Part shown: one piece after another, positions 50,838 to 59,160 of the stretch
How positions within the stretch are numbered: the first letter of the stretch is position 1
Layout: each line of letters opens with the position of its first letter
DNA from: JAPOXK01 sp965220315
Lineage (GTDB): Bacteria; Chloroflexota; Dehalococcoidia; Bin125
Length of the DNA: 64,000 nt
Direction of reading: 5' to 3'
Assembly (NCBI GenBank): GCA_965220315.1
Contig: CBDCPP010000002.1
Location: 682,001 to 746,000, forward strand
Made by a program: the position numbers and the translations under genes
The notes under the pieces: model-generated
Database searches by the model: none
Seen by the model: the letters and a program-made list of their open reading frames with translations, nothing else
Told to the model about the DNA's origin: nothing

Positions 50838-51637
50838 GTAGCTGTCAGCGGATTCTGCTCACACCTGTGCGGCACCTCAACGAAGTGTTTCTCGAACTTG
50901 AACTCGTCGGGAAGGCGCGCGCGCAGTGCATCGGCGTCCATCCCCCGAACATCGTACGTAAGTGCGAACTGTTGAAAAATATCCGACAGCCGTCGGATTG
51001 AGCCACGCCCTTTGCGGTCACCGGTTCCCGCTCGCGCGTCCCACTGCGTATGATTTTCGTTAAAGTAGATTTCGTAAAAGAGGCGCAAGAATCCTTCATC
51101 CGTCCAGAGCGCGTTGCGACTGGCGACCTGTTCGTAGTGGTCGTGATAGTCGGCAGCGGTGCCGGCCAGTAGCCCGGCACTCAGATCAGGCCCGTGCCGC
51201 TGGAAGATGCGATACGGACCGACCAGTAGGTGTCGGTAGGCACGATTCGCTCGGAACGGAGCATAGTCGGCCACATAGCGATAGTGTGACGCGGCGCGAA
51301 CATTGCGCTGTCCACTTGCGTTCGGGGGACAGAGGGAGTCGAAGAAATACAGTGAGAGCCAGCTCCACAATCCCTCATTGTCTGAGCGCGCTGGGTCGAA
51401 CCGCTGCTGTATATCCGGTCCGGAGTGCTCAAGGAGATCGGCCAGCACCTCTGCCGCGTTAAGTTTGCTCGTAAGGCGGGTGACTTTGAGCGCAGCACCT
51501 CCCTCAACTGCCTCCGAGTAGGCGGGGTTGGTCAAGAGATCGACCGGTGGTGTCATCGTTTGCTTGTTGCGAGCATCCGTGATGAAGGCCTCGAATTGGT
51601 CCACTCCGTCCTTATTCAGTCGTCGCAGTTCGGTCAC
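50807..51637 (-). CDS. Unknown protein of the GHKL-ATPase island (276 aa)
   Basis: This 276-residue protein is rich in aromatic residues and charged helices: WSWLSLYFFDSLCP near residue 92, HYRYVADYAPFRANRAYRHLLVGPYRIFQ near 120-150, GFLRLFYEIYFNEN near residue 185 and a RGSIRRLSDIFQQFALTYDV segment near residue 220. The composition and the terminal IFQQFALTYDVRGM block recall a DUF6339-type protein of phage-defence regions, but I cannot confirm this. No nuclease or transmembrane motif is obvious. The start is GTG, preceded by GGAGGAGG and overlapping the upstream stop by one base (TAGTG). It is the last gene of the ATPase operon and could be the effector. Confidence 0.7.
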   Translation of the reverse strand: MTELRRLNKDGVDQFEAFITDARNKQTMTPPVDLLTNPAYSEAVEGGAALKVTRLTSKLNAAEVLADLLEHSGPDIQQRFDPARSDNEGLWSWLSLYFFDSLCPPNASGQRNVRAASHYRYVADYAPFRANRAYRHLLVGPYRIFQRHGPDLSAGLLAGTAADYHDHYEQVASRNALWTDEGFLRLFYEIYFNENHTQWDARAGTGDRKGRGSIRRLSDIFQQFALTYDVRGMDADALRARLPDEFKFEKHFVEVPHRCEQNPLTATQFLARKLPS

Positions 51638-52410
51638 TAGCCTCCTCCCCCTCGCTCCTTCTGGTATCGCTCAAGCAACCGGTTCTTGGAATTGTCGGCG
51701 AAGGCTCTAACCGCACCGTCAATCCACTCATGTACTTCCTCCTCCTCTACTCCGAGCCAGGATTCGCGATCCTCACCATCGGGCTTGGGTGGCTTGTCGC
51801 CCGTAAACTTTGTCGCGAAGCCGATCCAGTCACGCTGCCACGATTCAGCACCTTCGTCGTCTTCGTCGTAGTGCGGGTCGAGGAGAATGCGCTGCAGTAT
51901 GGAACGAAAGACTTCAGGCAAGACGAACGCGTGGAAGGTTGCGGTCGTCTCGAGGCCCGGAAACCGGTCTGTGATTTCGAGAACTGGACCGGATTGCTCA
52001 AAGGGCTTACGCAATCGCCATAGCGTCTGTCCCAGGTCTGTTGTGAAAACCGACAGGAGTTCACGGCGCTTCTTGGTCTTCAGAGACGGGCGAAGGTTAC
52101 GACGCGCTGCCAGAACCCGGTGGTCTGCTGGATCTACGACGGTGATGTCGACCGCTGGTGTGTCGATCGGGAATTCGCTGATGCGACGGTCGTGAGGCAA
52201 CTGCACCTTTCCCGCCTCGCCGTACCTAAAGCGCTTATGCAGTCCCCGATAGTGTGCTTCGATTAGCACGTGGGCGTTCACGGGAACATCGACCTTTTGT
52301 AAGTCGAGCATCACCTTGAGTTCGCGTTGGTCGGTCCCAGAGTGTTCCACCAGGACATCGACGACATCGCGCGGGATGTCGATACGTTTGGTGAAGTTCA
52401 GGATTGACAT
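51637..52410 (-). CDS. Unknown protein of the GHKL-ATPase island (257 aa)
   Basis: The 257-residue protein has no recognised catalytic domain. Residues 1-110 look beta-rich with a repeated strand pattern (VDVPVNAHVLIEAHYRGLHKRFRYGEAGKV, spanning 40-70, then VDITVVDPADHRVLAARRNLRP). The second half is helical and acidic (HYDEDDEGAESWQRDWIGFA, EEEVHEWIDGAVRAFADNS). It begins 2 bases after the GHKL-ATPase stop and ends on the start of the 276-residue gene, so the three are coexpressed. A structural partner or adaptor of the ATPase is a reasonable guess from the N-terminal beta domain, but no function is shown. Confidence 0.7.
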   Translation of the reverse strand: MSILNFTKRIDIPRDVVDVLVEHSGTDQRELKVMLDLQKVDVPVNAHVLIEAHYRGLHKRFRYGEAGKVQLPHDRRISEFPIDTPAVDITVVDPADHRVLAARRNLRPSLKTKKRRELLSVFTTDLGQTLWRLRKPFEQSGPVLEITDRFPGLETTATFHAFVLPEVFRSILQRILLDPHYDEDDEGAESWQRDWIGFATKFTGDKPPKPDGEDRESWLGVEEEEVHEWIDGAVRAFADNSKNRLLERYQKERGGGG

Positions 52411-52412
52411 AT

Positions 52413-54317
52413 CTAGAGTGCTCGTGCTTGCACGACGAGATCTCGGTGGACATCGAATCCGGTAAGCCGCACATCGAATTCTCTGTGGTCTGGCTCGATC
52501 AAAAGTTCGTTCGTTCCTGTGATCTTGTAACTTGCTCCCACTGGCGTGATCTCGATATCGGTGGTGTCGATATCGAAGTCGAGTGGCGAGTACTTCTTCA
52601 AAGCGTTGCCATCCACGCGGTCGTACGCGAAACGGAAGCGGATCGGTCGAAGTTCAGCCGTGGCCTCAGGGCTTCCATAGACGCGCAGGCCTCCGCTCGG
52701 GAGTGCGGCATACGCGTAGCAGGAGTCTGGTCGCGGATCCCCCACCTTTCTTTTTCTCTTCTGCCGTTTCTTGGTAGTCCGTCGTTGTTCTGGCTTTTCT
52801 TGGGAGAAGAAGTTGATCAGGGCATCGGGTAGCTTTTGGTTCGATTCGCCGAACATGACCCGCAGAAGATCGTTAACTGAATTGTTTACCCGCCTAACGA
52901 TGTGGCTACCGTTCGACCACGATCGGAGACGGCCACGGTTCGAAGATTGCCAGGCCGAGTGCGACGGGTTTTCGCTAGATCGGAGTAGCTCTGCAAGAGC
53001 GCCTTGCTCGACGACGACCAGCGCCGAAGTCGGACGTGACGAAAACGGACCGTTCTTCGATAACGAAAGCTGATCACGTACGTAATAGGGCCGGCGATTA
53101 TGCTCGCCCAGGTCGTTTTTCAGGACGATGTCGAAGCCGTCGGTCTCGGGCTCCTTCTCACGCTTCTTGACCACCTGGGGAACATGGACACGCAGCAGGA
53201 GGTTGCTATCGAACCGCTCTCGCATCTTCGCGATTGTGTCGGGAGGAATCTTCGCCGCCGAGATCTCGGGATCGGAAAGGTAGATCGTTTCCTTGGGTGG
53301 AGAGGTTTCGAGGTCCTCCGCCGTCTCAAAGAGTTGGTGCAGTTCCTCGGGGCGATACGTAGTATCGCCTAAGTCGATCTCGTCGACGGCATCGTGCAAG
53401 TCGTCGGCGCTAGCGAGTCGACGTTCATTCCCATTGTCGTCGATGACTATGACCAAACGCTGAGTCACGATCGGACGGAAATACGACACCAGGACACCGC
53501 GGATCAGCGCTTTTCTGGTTACCGATTCGTGCGGGAAGGGAATAACGATTGAGAGACCGGGATCACCATCGCGTGTCAGGTCGAAGTCCGAGACAAAGTT
53601 GTCGATCAAGCCAGGATCATCCACGGGCATGTACGGTTTCCCCGGCTCCCGCGCTCCGGTCCAGTATCCGTAGGCGGCGTAGCGTTGAGGTGGATTGCCC
53701 TTTGGTTTCTGGTGAGTCTTTAGAAGAGTTTGTCCCATCAGCAAGCGCCTAGTGTCGTCGTACCGGATGGTCAGCGCGAAATTCGCGTTAACTTGGGAAA
53801 GCTCTTGGAATACGGTCTTGCCGACGCCCCAGCTACCTGCATCTTCCGCGAGTTTGCCGGAACGACCCGAGTTCCGAAAGAACCAGTAAAAGTTGTTGCG
53901 ATCGCTGCCGTCCACTGGGACATCGGTGATCTGCGTGATGTCTCCACAGAGGCCCCGCGTGTTGAAGTCCTCGATTAAGAGGTAGGGCATGGGCACCTTG
54001 CCGGCGGCCATGTCCAGCTGCTTTGACTCGATCTCATCCGGATACATCTTGCTACACAAGGCAAGGTGACTGTCGAGACCTTCCAAATACGCGGCGGCGC
54101 GGTCGGAGGGCAACGCCCGATCGTTCGAACGAATGGTGAAGCGCACCTCCACCGCTTCATTGCTACCGGGACACCGTTCGTCGAGCGCGTTTTGGAGAGC
54201 CTCCCGAACAAGGTTGTGCCCGACGAGTGTGTCGGTGAAGAACTCGGCCTGCACCGGGTCCTGATTGAGTTGACTGGGATCGAGAGTGGGGCATTCCCAC
54301 CGAGCTGCTACGACCAT
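52413..54317 (-). CDS. MORC/MutL-like GHKL ATPase of a restriction-type system
   Basis: The 634-residue protein carries the GHKL (Bergerat) ATP-binding motifs. N-box: HNLVREALQNALDE at 34-47, with Asn43 as the expected metal-binding residue. G1: LIEDFNTRGL at 114-123, with Asp117. G2: GSWGVGKTVF at 161-170. A transducer-like region follows (FPHESVTRKALIRGVLVSYF near residue 263), then a lysine/arginine-rich linker (TTKKRQKRKRKV) and a beta-rich C-terminal domain. GHKL ATPases of the MutL/MORC type are known in prokaryotic restriction-modification operons beside C5 methylases. Here no helicase, Z1 or recognisable nuclease accompanies it. It probably works as an ATP-driven DNA clamp for the two unknown downstream proteins. 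Confidence 0.82.
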   Translation of the reverse strand: MVVAARWECPTLDPSQLNQDPVQAEFFTDTLVGHNLVREALQNALDERCPGSNEAVEVRFTIRSNDRALPSDRAAAYLEGLDSHLALCSKMYPDEIESKQLDMAAGKVPMPYLLIEDFNTRGLCGDITQITDVPVDGSDRNNFYWFFRNSGRSGKLAEDAGSWGVGKTVFQELSQVNANFALTIRYDDTRRLLMGQTLLKTHQKPKGNPPQRYAAYGYWTGAREPGKPYMPVDDPGLIDNFVSDFDLTRDGDPGLSIVIPFPHESVTRKALIRGVLVSYFRPIVTQRLVIVIDDNGNERRLASADDLHDAVDEIDLGDTTYRPEELHQLFETAEDLETSPPKETIYLSDPEISAAKIPPDTIAKMRERFDSNLLLRVHVPQVVKKREKEPETDGFDIVLKNDLGEHNRRPYYVRDQLSLSKNGPFSSRPTSALVVVEQGALAELLRSSENPSHSAWQSSNRGRLRSWSNGSHIVRRVNNSVNDLLRVMFGESNQKLPDALINFFSQEKPEQRRTTKKRQKRKRKVGDPRPDSCYAYAALPSGGLRVYGSPEATAELRPIRFRFAYDRVDGNALKKYSPLDFDIDTTDIEITPVGASYKITGTNELLIEPDHREFDVRLTGFDVHRDLVVQARAL

Positions 54318-54348
54318 TGCGCCGACCTCACTCTTTTACTACATGCGG

Positions 54349-54585
54349 CTAGCGGCGTTTCAACGTGAACCGACGCTCCTCGGGGCGCTTGAAGGCGGTT
54401 TCAACTGCGGCAACTTCCGTCTTGAGCGCGCCGATAATCTCGCGCACCTCACCGGTGGAGTATTCATAGCGGGTGGGATTCGCGAGGTTACCAATCTTAC
54501 GAATCTCTTTCAGGGAGCGTTCGGTGCGTGTCTCGGCGAGACGTTGAAATCGTTCGTGCTTTGTTTCAGAATCACTGCCCTTCAT
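54349..54585 (-). CDS. Small helical protein, first gene of the GHKL operon
   Basis: The 78-residue protein is basic and almost wholly helical: RFQRLAETRTERSLKEIRKIG, then NLANPTRYEYSTGEVREIIG and a final coiled stretch of alternating Lys/Glu. I do not recognise a named family. Its pattern (heptad-like helix, a Gly-Asn-Leu-Ala-Asn turn, Tyr-x-Tyr, second helix) suggests a small structural or DNA-binding subunit. ATG at 54585 stands 8 bases after GGAG; a GTG two codons earlier is possible. A strong promoter lies directly upstream. It precedes the ATPase gene by 31 bases. Confidence 0.65.
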   Translation of the reverse strand: MKGSDSETKHERFQRLAETRTERSLKEIRKIGNLANPTRYEYSTGEVREIIGALKTEVAAVETAFKRPEERRFTLKRR

Positions 54586-54607
54586 AAACACACTCCATTC
54601 AAAACTA

Positions 54608-54637
54608 TTTGTACAAAAAAATTTATCTATGTGTCAA
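54608..54637 (-). promoter_or_regulatory. Promoter of the GHKL-ATPase operon
   Basis: On the minus strand a perfect -35 TTGACA (54637-54632) is followed after 18 bases by TACAAA (54613-54608), four of six matches to the -10 consensus. Transcription would start near 54600, leaving a short leader with GGAG before the ATG at 54585. The surrounding 60 bases are much richer in A/T than the rest of the window. A TATGAT sequence facing the other way (54639-54644) may serve the divergent methyltransferase. Confidence 0.6.
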
Positions 54638-54790
54638 TTATGATTGATACATTACCAAATCGCACAGAAATGAGCAGCCTGTTCGCTTTGGGATCAACGC
54701 TCTCGGGAGCGCAGGGACTTACAAGACTTGGGCACTGGGACTTCAGAAATGCTTGTCTGCATAAGCGAGTTTACAGTAAGGTCACCATTG

Positions 54791-55822
54791 ATGAGCTATT
54801 CGTTGATCGACCTCTTTGCGGGTGCTGGCGGACTTACACAGGGTTTTTCCGCTGCCGGGTTCAAACCCGTTTTTGCGGTCGAGAAGGATCCTGATGCTGC
54901 TGAGACGTACCGCGCCAACTTTGGCGGTCATGTCCACGCCAGCCCTATCGAGTCCATCCACAACGACGACTTCCCCGAGGCTCAGGTCGTCGTGGGCGGT
55001 CCTCCCTGCCAAGGATTCTCACCGCTCGGCAAGATGAATAGTGGCGGAAGGAACATGGCGCTAAACGGCCTCTGGCGTGAATACATACGTGTCGTTCAAG
55101 CCGTCGAGCCCAAGGTCTTCGTCCTCGAAAATGTTCCTCCGTTCCTGCGCTCGGCTGAATACGACGCACTTCGTCGCGAGGTGGAGATGGCGGGTTACGA
55201 ATTGACCGCCGGAATTGTGAACGCGGTCGATTTTGGTGTTGCACAGAGGCGGCGACGTGCGCTCGTTGTCGGCTCGCGGATCGGGAAGCCCCAGCTTCCC
55301 AGCCCTACCGTTGCTTTGGTTGCGACGGTCGGCCAAGCGATCAAGCGGCTGGGTGAGCCGACTGGTTACGGCGAGTCAATGGAGTCGGGGGCCCTTTCAT
55401 CGGGTATGGTCCTTCATTTCAAGCGGAGATCGAGAGCGATTTCGATCGAGCGATACCGGCTCATCCCACAGGGAGGGAATCGATTCACTCTTCGAGATAA
55501 AGCTCCGAAGCTCCTCCCGAAGTGCTGGCGAGATAAGCCTACTGGGAGCACCGATGTACTCGGGCGGCTGTGTTGGGATAAGCCCGCCCTCACGATCCGT
55601 ACGGAGTTTTGGAAGCCGGAGAAAGGGCGCTATCTCCATCCTTGTCAGAACCGAGGCCTGACGCATCTGGAGGCAAGCCTTCTCCAGGGGTTCTCCGAGG
55701 ACTATCGCTGGAGTGGCAGCAAGATCTCGGTCGCCCGACAGATCGGGAACGCTGTTCCGCCGCCGCTGGCCAATGCTGTAGCGGAAGAAGTGATTTCGCT
55801 CCTGAAGCGCCGTCGTCGATAG
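54791..55822 (+). CDS. DNA C5-cytosine methyltransferase
   Basis: The 343-residue protein has the ordered motifs of bacterial 5-methylcytosine methyltransferases: I LIDLFAGAGGLTQGF at 5-19, IV GGPPCQGFS with catalytic Cys73, VI ENV at 113-115, VIII QRRRR at 152-156, IX near residue 280 and X QIGNAVPPPLA near residue 323. The target domain (about 165-280) is variable, and the recognition site cannot be read. ATG at 54791 begins directly before motif I; an earlier in-frame ATG at 54728 would add 21 unlike residues. It is divergent from the GHKL operon and followed, one base after its stop, by a DNA glycosylase gene. Confidence 0.95.
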   Translation: MSYSLIDLFAGAGGLTQGFSAAGFKPVFAVEKDPDAAETYRANFGGHVHASPIESIHNDDFPEAQVVVGGPPCQGFSPLGKMNSGGRNMALNGLWREYIRVVQAVEPKVFVLENVPPFLRSAEYDALRREVEMAGYELTAGIVNAVDFGVAQRRRRALVVGSRIGKPQLPSPTVALVATVGQAIKRLGEPTGYGESMESGALSSGMVLHFKRRSRAISIERYRLIPQGGNRFTLRDKAPKLLPKCWRDKPTGSTDVLGRLCWDKPALTIRTEFWKPEKGRYLHPCQNRGLTHLEASLLQGFSEDYRWSGSKISVARQIGNAVPPPLANAVAEEVISLLKRRRR

Positions 55823-55823
55823 C

Positions 55824-56480
55824 ATGTCGTCCGTCGAAGGTCCGACGGACCTCCGCTTCAGGCGGGTAATGCTCCACCAGTCAAAGATCAGTCTGCGTCG
55901 ATTCCCGTGGCGCGAGTCCACCGATCCCTACGAAGTCCTGATCGGTGAGGTGCTCCTCCAGCGCACGCGGGGAGAGAATGTTGTAGCCGTCTATCGGGAG
56001 TTCTTGAGGCTGTGGCCGGATGCAGGCGCGCTGGATTCGGCTCGGGTGAGTTCGATCGCTCGAGTGATTAGGCCGCTCGGGCTCGCCAAGCGTGCACCGA
56101 TCCTAAAGCAACTCGGGCGAGCGATCGTTGAGATCGGCGGTGTGCCGCATACTCCTACGGAGCTTGATCGACTCCCAGGTGTGGGACGGTACGGTGCTCA
56201 CGCGGTACCTATCTTCGCTCTCCACCGAAACCTACCCCTAGTCGATTGGGTCATCGCGCGGGTCCTGCGTCGCTATTTTGGACTCACCGACGGAGGTCGG
56301 CCGAACACAGACGCCGAGTTGTGGGATACGGCAGAGCAGCTCGTGAGGAGCCGGCGTGCACGGGATCTTTGGTTGGGTGTTATCGACTTCGCTGATGCCG
56401 TATGCAAGCGGAACCCCCGGTGTGGCGAGTGCCCGCTTCGTCAGTCGTGCGCGAATCCCGTTGGCCTGGTCCGCTCTTGA
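55824..56480 (+). CDS. HhH-GPD DNA glycosylase, probable T:G mismatch (Mig/TDG-type) enzyme
   Basis: The 218-residue protein has the MutY/EndoIII fold: FPWRESTDPYEVLIGEVLLQRT near 27-48, the helix-hairpin-helix LPGVGRYGAHAV at 117-128, catalytic Asp141 in PLVDWVIARVL, and a C-terminal iron-sulfur loop with Cys194, Cys200, Cys203 and Cys209. Residue 123 after the hairpin is Tyr, where EndoIII has the lyase Lys and MutY a Ser. Tyr here is typical of the Mig.Mth thymine-DNA glycosylase, which repairs T:G pairs from deaminated 5-methylcytosine. The first Cys spacing is five residues instead of six. It follows the methylase gene by one base, so it most likely protects methylated sites, as Vsr does elsewhere. 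Confidence 0.87.
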   Translation: MSSVEGPTDLRFRRVMLHQSKISLRRFPWRESTDPYEVLIGEVLLQRTRGENVVAVYREFLRLWPDAGALDSARVSSIARVIRPLGLAKRAPILKQLGRAIVEIGGVPHTPTELDRLPGVGRYGAHAVPIFALHRNLPLVDWVIARVLRRYFGLTDGGRPNTDAELWDTAEQLVRSRRARDLWLGVIDFADAVCKRNPRCGECPLRQSCANPVGLVRS

Positions 56481-56525
56481 GTCACAGCATCCTGCTCGAA
56501 GTGGAATCCTGCGTGCTCCTACATC

Positions 56526-56864
56526 CTAAGGTTGGGCGTTCTCGGCGTCCCAGAGGAACAGGCGAAGTGTCTGAATTTTGAGCGCCGGACCTTCGTAACC
56601 GTCCCCGCCCGCGATCGCGGGCATGATCTGGATCTCCGCGCCGTCCGGTACCCGCTCCAGCAACCCTTCCGCTCCCACGACGCCGTTCACCGCCAGCGCT
56701 AGGTCCGGACGCACGGCGTCCCCTTCGAGGATTCGCGCGGCGATCCCCGGACATGACGCGTCGAGGTTCTCGACGATCTGCCGCAGCGTTGCCCCTTCGA
56801 CTTCGACCTCACTTCGGCCGCCGCAGCGGTCGCGCAGCGTCGCGGGGATGAAGACGCGAGCCAC
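56526..56864 (-). CDS. MoaD/ThiS-like ubiquitin-fold protein with a C-terminal tail
   Basis: The first about 88 residues form a beta-grasp domain of MoaD/ThiS type: RVFIPATLRDRCGG, then EVEGATLRQIVENLDASCPG, LALAVNGVVG and GAEIQIMPAIAGG, the family ending in Gly-Gly. In MoaD the chain stops here, because the Gly-Gly carboxylate is activated and thiolated. In this gene about 24 residues follow (GYEGPALKIQTLRLFLWD, and on). The protein may need proteolytic trimming, or be a diverged form with another role. The start is GTG at 56864, after the hydroxylase stop (56875). Location next to a molybdenum hydroxylase suggests a role in its cofactor or its sulfuration. Confidence 0.75.
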   Translation of the reverse strand: MARVFIPATLRDRCGGRSEVEVEGATLRQIVENLDASCPGIAARILEGDAVRPDLALAVNGVVGAEGLLERVPDGAEIQIMPAIAGGDGYEGPALKIQTLRLFLWDAENAQP

Positions 56865-56874
56865 GGCCGGACCG

Positions 56875-59160
56875 CTATTCCTCGCCGGGCAGCAGCTTCT
56901 CGAGCACCGCGGCCGGGGAGATCGGGAGTTCGTTGAAGCGATGTCCCGTCGCTGCATACACCGCGTTCGCGATGGCTGCCAGTGGCGGCACGATCGGTAC
57001 CTCGCCCACGCCCCGCACCCCATAGGGATGCCCGGGGTTCGGCACCTCGACCAACACCGTTTCGATCATCGGCAAGTCCAGCGCGGTCGGCATGCGGTAG
57101 TCTAGGAAGCTCGCGTTCTCCATCCGCCCCTTCTCGTTGAAGCGATACTCCTCGTTGAGCGCCCACCCCACGCCCTGCGACACGCCGCCTTGGATCTGTC
57201 CTTCCACGTACGCCGGATGGATCGCCGTGCCCACGTCCTGCGTGGCCGTATAGCGCAGGACCTTGACGCCCCCCGTCTCCGGGTCGACCTCCACGTCGAC
57301 GACGTGCGTCGCGAACGTCGGCGCCGCGCTCGCGTGGTTGCTGTCCGCCCGTCCCACGATCATCCCGCCCGTGCTTGCCAGCTTCGCCGCCAGCTCCGTG
57401 AACGTGATCGAGCGCTCGCCACCCTCCTCCCCGGCCGGACCGACGATCACCGCGTCGTCCCGGTAGCGCACCTGCTCGGCCTCGACGCTCCAGATCTTGG
57501 CCGCCCGTGCGGCCAACTGCTGGCGCAGGTCCAGCCCTGCCTCGTGCGCGGCCCAGCCGCCGGCGAAGGCCGTGCGGCTCCCGCCCGTCACGTTCGTGAA
57601 GCCGACGGAGTCCGTGTCGACCACCTGTGGGATCACGCGCTCGGCCGGAATGCCCAGTGTCTCCGCGAGCTGCATCGCAATCGACGCGCGGGTGCCGCCG
57701 ATGTCCGGCGACCCCAGCACCAGCGCCACCGTCCCGTCTGAGTTGACGCTGGCGTAGGCGCTCGACTCCAGCCCCGCGTTGTACCAGTACCCGTGCGCCA
57801 CGCCGCGGCCTCGATGGGAGCCCTGCAGCTCTGACCGGTAGTGCGGGCTGTTCTGGATCGCCTCCAGACAATCGCGGCTCCCGATCATGCCGAAGGCCGC
57901 TCCGTCGGCGTTGCGCGTTCCCTCCACGACCGCGTTTTGGAGCCGCAGATCGATCGGGTCGCGCTCCAACTGCTCCGCCAGCTCGTCCATTACGGAATCC
58001 GTCGCGAAGCAGGCGGCCGGCGCGCCGGGCGCGCGATAGGGCTGCACCTTGGGCTTGTTGACGAGCACGTCGTAGCCGTCGATACGTTGGTTCGGGATCG
58101 CATAAGGGGCGAAGATGCAGCGCACGCCCGCGGCCACCGGCGACCCCGGGAACGCACCGGCCTCGTAGACCAGCTCGGCCTTCGCTGCGACGAGCGTGCC
58201 GTCGCGCTTGGCGCCCAGCTTCACGCGGATCGCGGTGCCGGAAGTCGGTCCGGTCGCGCGGAAGACTTCATCGCGCGTCATCGTCAGCTTGACCGGCTTG
58301 CCCGTCTTGCGGGACAGCACTGCGGCCAGCGGTTCCAGATAAACGAAGATCTTCCCGCCGAAGCCGCCGCCGATCTCCTGCGGCGTGACGCGGATCTTCG
58401 ACACCGGATGCTCCAGCAGGCCGGCCAAGTGGTCGCGCATGACGAAAGTTGCCTGCGTGCTGCACCAAATCTCGAGACCGCCGTCGTGCCGCCAGAATGC
58501 GGTGGCGTTCTGCGGCTCGATGTAGCCCTGATGCACCATCTTCGTTTTGAAGGCACGCTCCAGGACGATGTCCGCCTCCGCGAACCCCGCCTCCACATCC
58601 CCCGTCTCCGTCACGAAGTGCATCGCGACGTTGCTTGGCTGGTCGGCCGACTCGCGCGTCGCCATCTCGCGCGTACGCAGCTCTTCGTCGACCAGCGGCG
58701 CGGAGGCCAACATCGCCTCGCCGACGTCCAGGACGGCGGGAAACTCCTCGTACTCAACCTCGATCAGCTCCAACGCATCCTCGGCGATGTGCGGATCCGT
58801 CGCGCAGACCGCCGCCACCGGATGCCCCTCATAGAGCACTTTGTCGCGCGCCATGACATTGCCGGAGAGAGTCTTGAGGCTGATCTTGACCGATCCCAGC
58901 GGCGCGTACTCTCTTTTCTCCTTGCGCGGTAGGTCCTCCGCCGTCATCACCGCCCGTACGCCCGGAAGCGCCAAGGCTTTCGACGCATCGATCCGCTTGA
59001 TCTTCCCGTGTGCGATCGGGCTGCGCTTCACCCGTCCGTACAGCATGCCCGGCAGCCGGATGTCCGCGCCGTAGTTCGCCCGCCCCGTGACCTTATCGGT
59101 CCCGTCCGGCCGAATCGGGCGCGTCCCGACAACTTTGTAGGGTTTTTCCGTCGTCACCAT
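56875..59160 (-). CDS. Second molybdenum hydroxylase large subunit
   Basis: The 761-residue molybdopterin subunit of the xanthine-dehydrogenase family has RPDGTDKVTGRANYGADIRL near the N-terminus, RSPIAHGKI, EIGGGFGGKIFVYLEPLAAV near residue 245, PYRAPGAPAACFATDSVMDE near residue 360, LGSPDIGGTRASIAMQ near residue 480 and the catalytic Glu in RGVGEVPIVPPLAAIANAV near the C-terminus. It differs from the large subunit at 31366-33657 and lacks the CO-dehydrogenase active-site loop. Its ATG shares one base with the small-subunit TGA (TGATG). The gene order FAD, [2Fe-2S], Mo, MoaD is typical for a purine or heteroaromatic hydroxylase set. The substrate is unknown. Confidence 0.92.
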   Translation of the reverse strand: MVTTEKPYKVVGTRPIRPDGTDKVTGRANYGADIRLPGMLYGRVKRSPIAHGKIKRIDASKALALPGVRAVMTAEDLPRKEKREYAPLGSVKISLKTLSGNVMARDKVLYEGHPVAAVCATDPHIAEDALELIEVEYEEFPAVLDVGEAMLASAPLVDEELRTREMATRESADQPSNVAMHFVTETGDVEAGFAEADIVLERAFKTKMVHQGYIEPQNATAFWRHDGGLEIWCSTQATFVMRDHLAGLLEHPVSKIRVTPQEIGGGFGGKIFVYLEPLAAVLSRKTGKPVKLTMTRDEVFRATGPTSGTAIRVKLGAKRDGTLVAAKAELVYEAGAFPGSPVAAGVRCIFAPYAIPNQRIDGYDVLVNKPKVQPYRAPGAPAACFATDSVMDELAEQLERDPIDLRLQNAVVEGTRNADGAAFGMIGSRDCLEAIQNSPHYRSELQGSHRGRGVAHGYWYNAGLESSAYASVNSDGTVALVLGSPDIGGTRASIAMQLAETLGIPAERVIPQVVDTDSVGFTNVTGGSRTAFAGGWAAHEAGLDLRQQLAARAAKIWSVEAEQVRYRDDAVIVGPAGEEGGERSITFTELAAKLASTGGMIVGRADSNHASAAPTFATHVVDVEVDPETGGVKVLRYTATQDVGTAIHPAYVEGQIQGGVSQGVGWALNEEYRFNEKGRMENASFLDYRMPTALDLPMIETVLVEVPNPGHPYGVRGVGEVPIVPPLAAIANAVYAATGHRFNELPISPAAVLEKLLPGEE

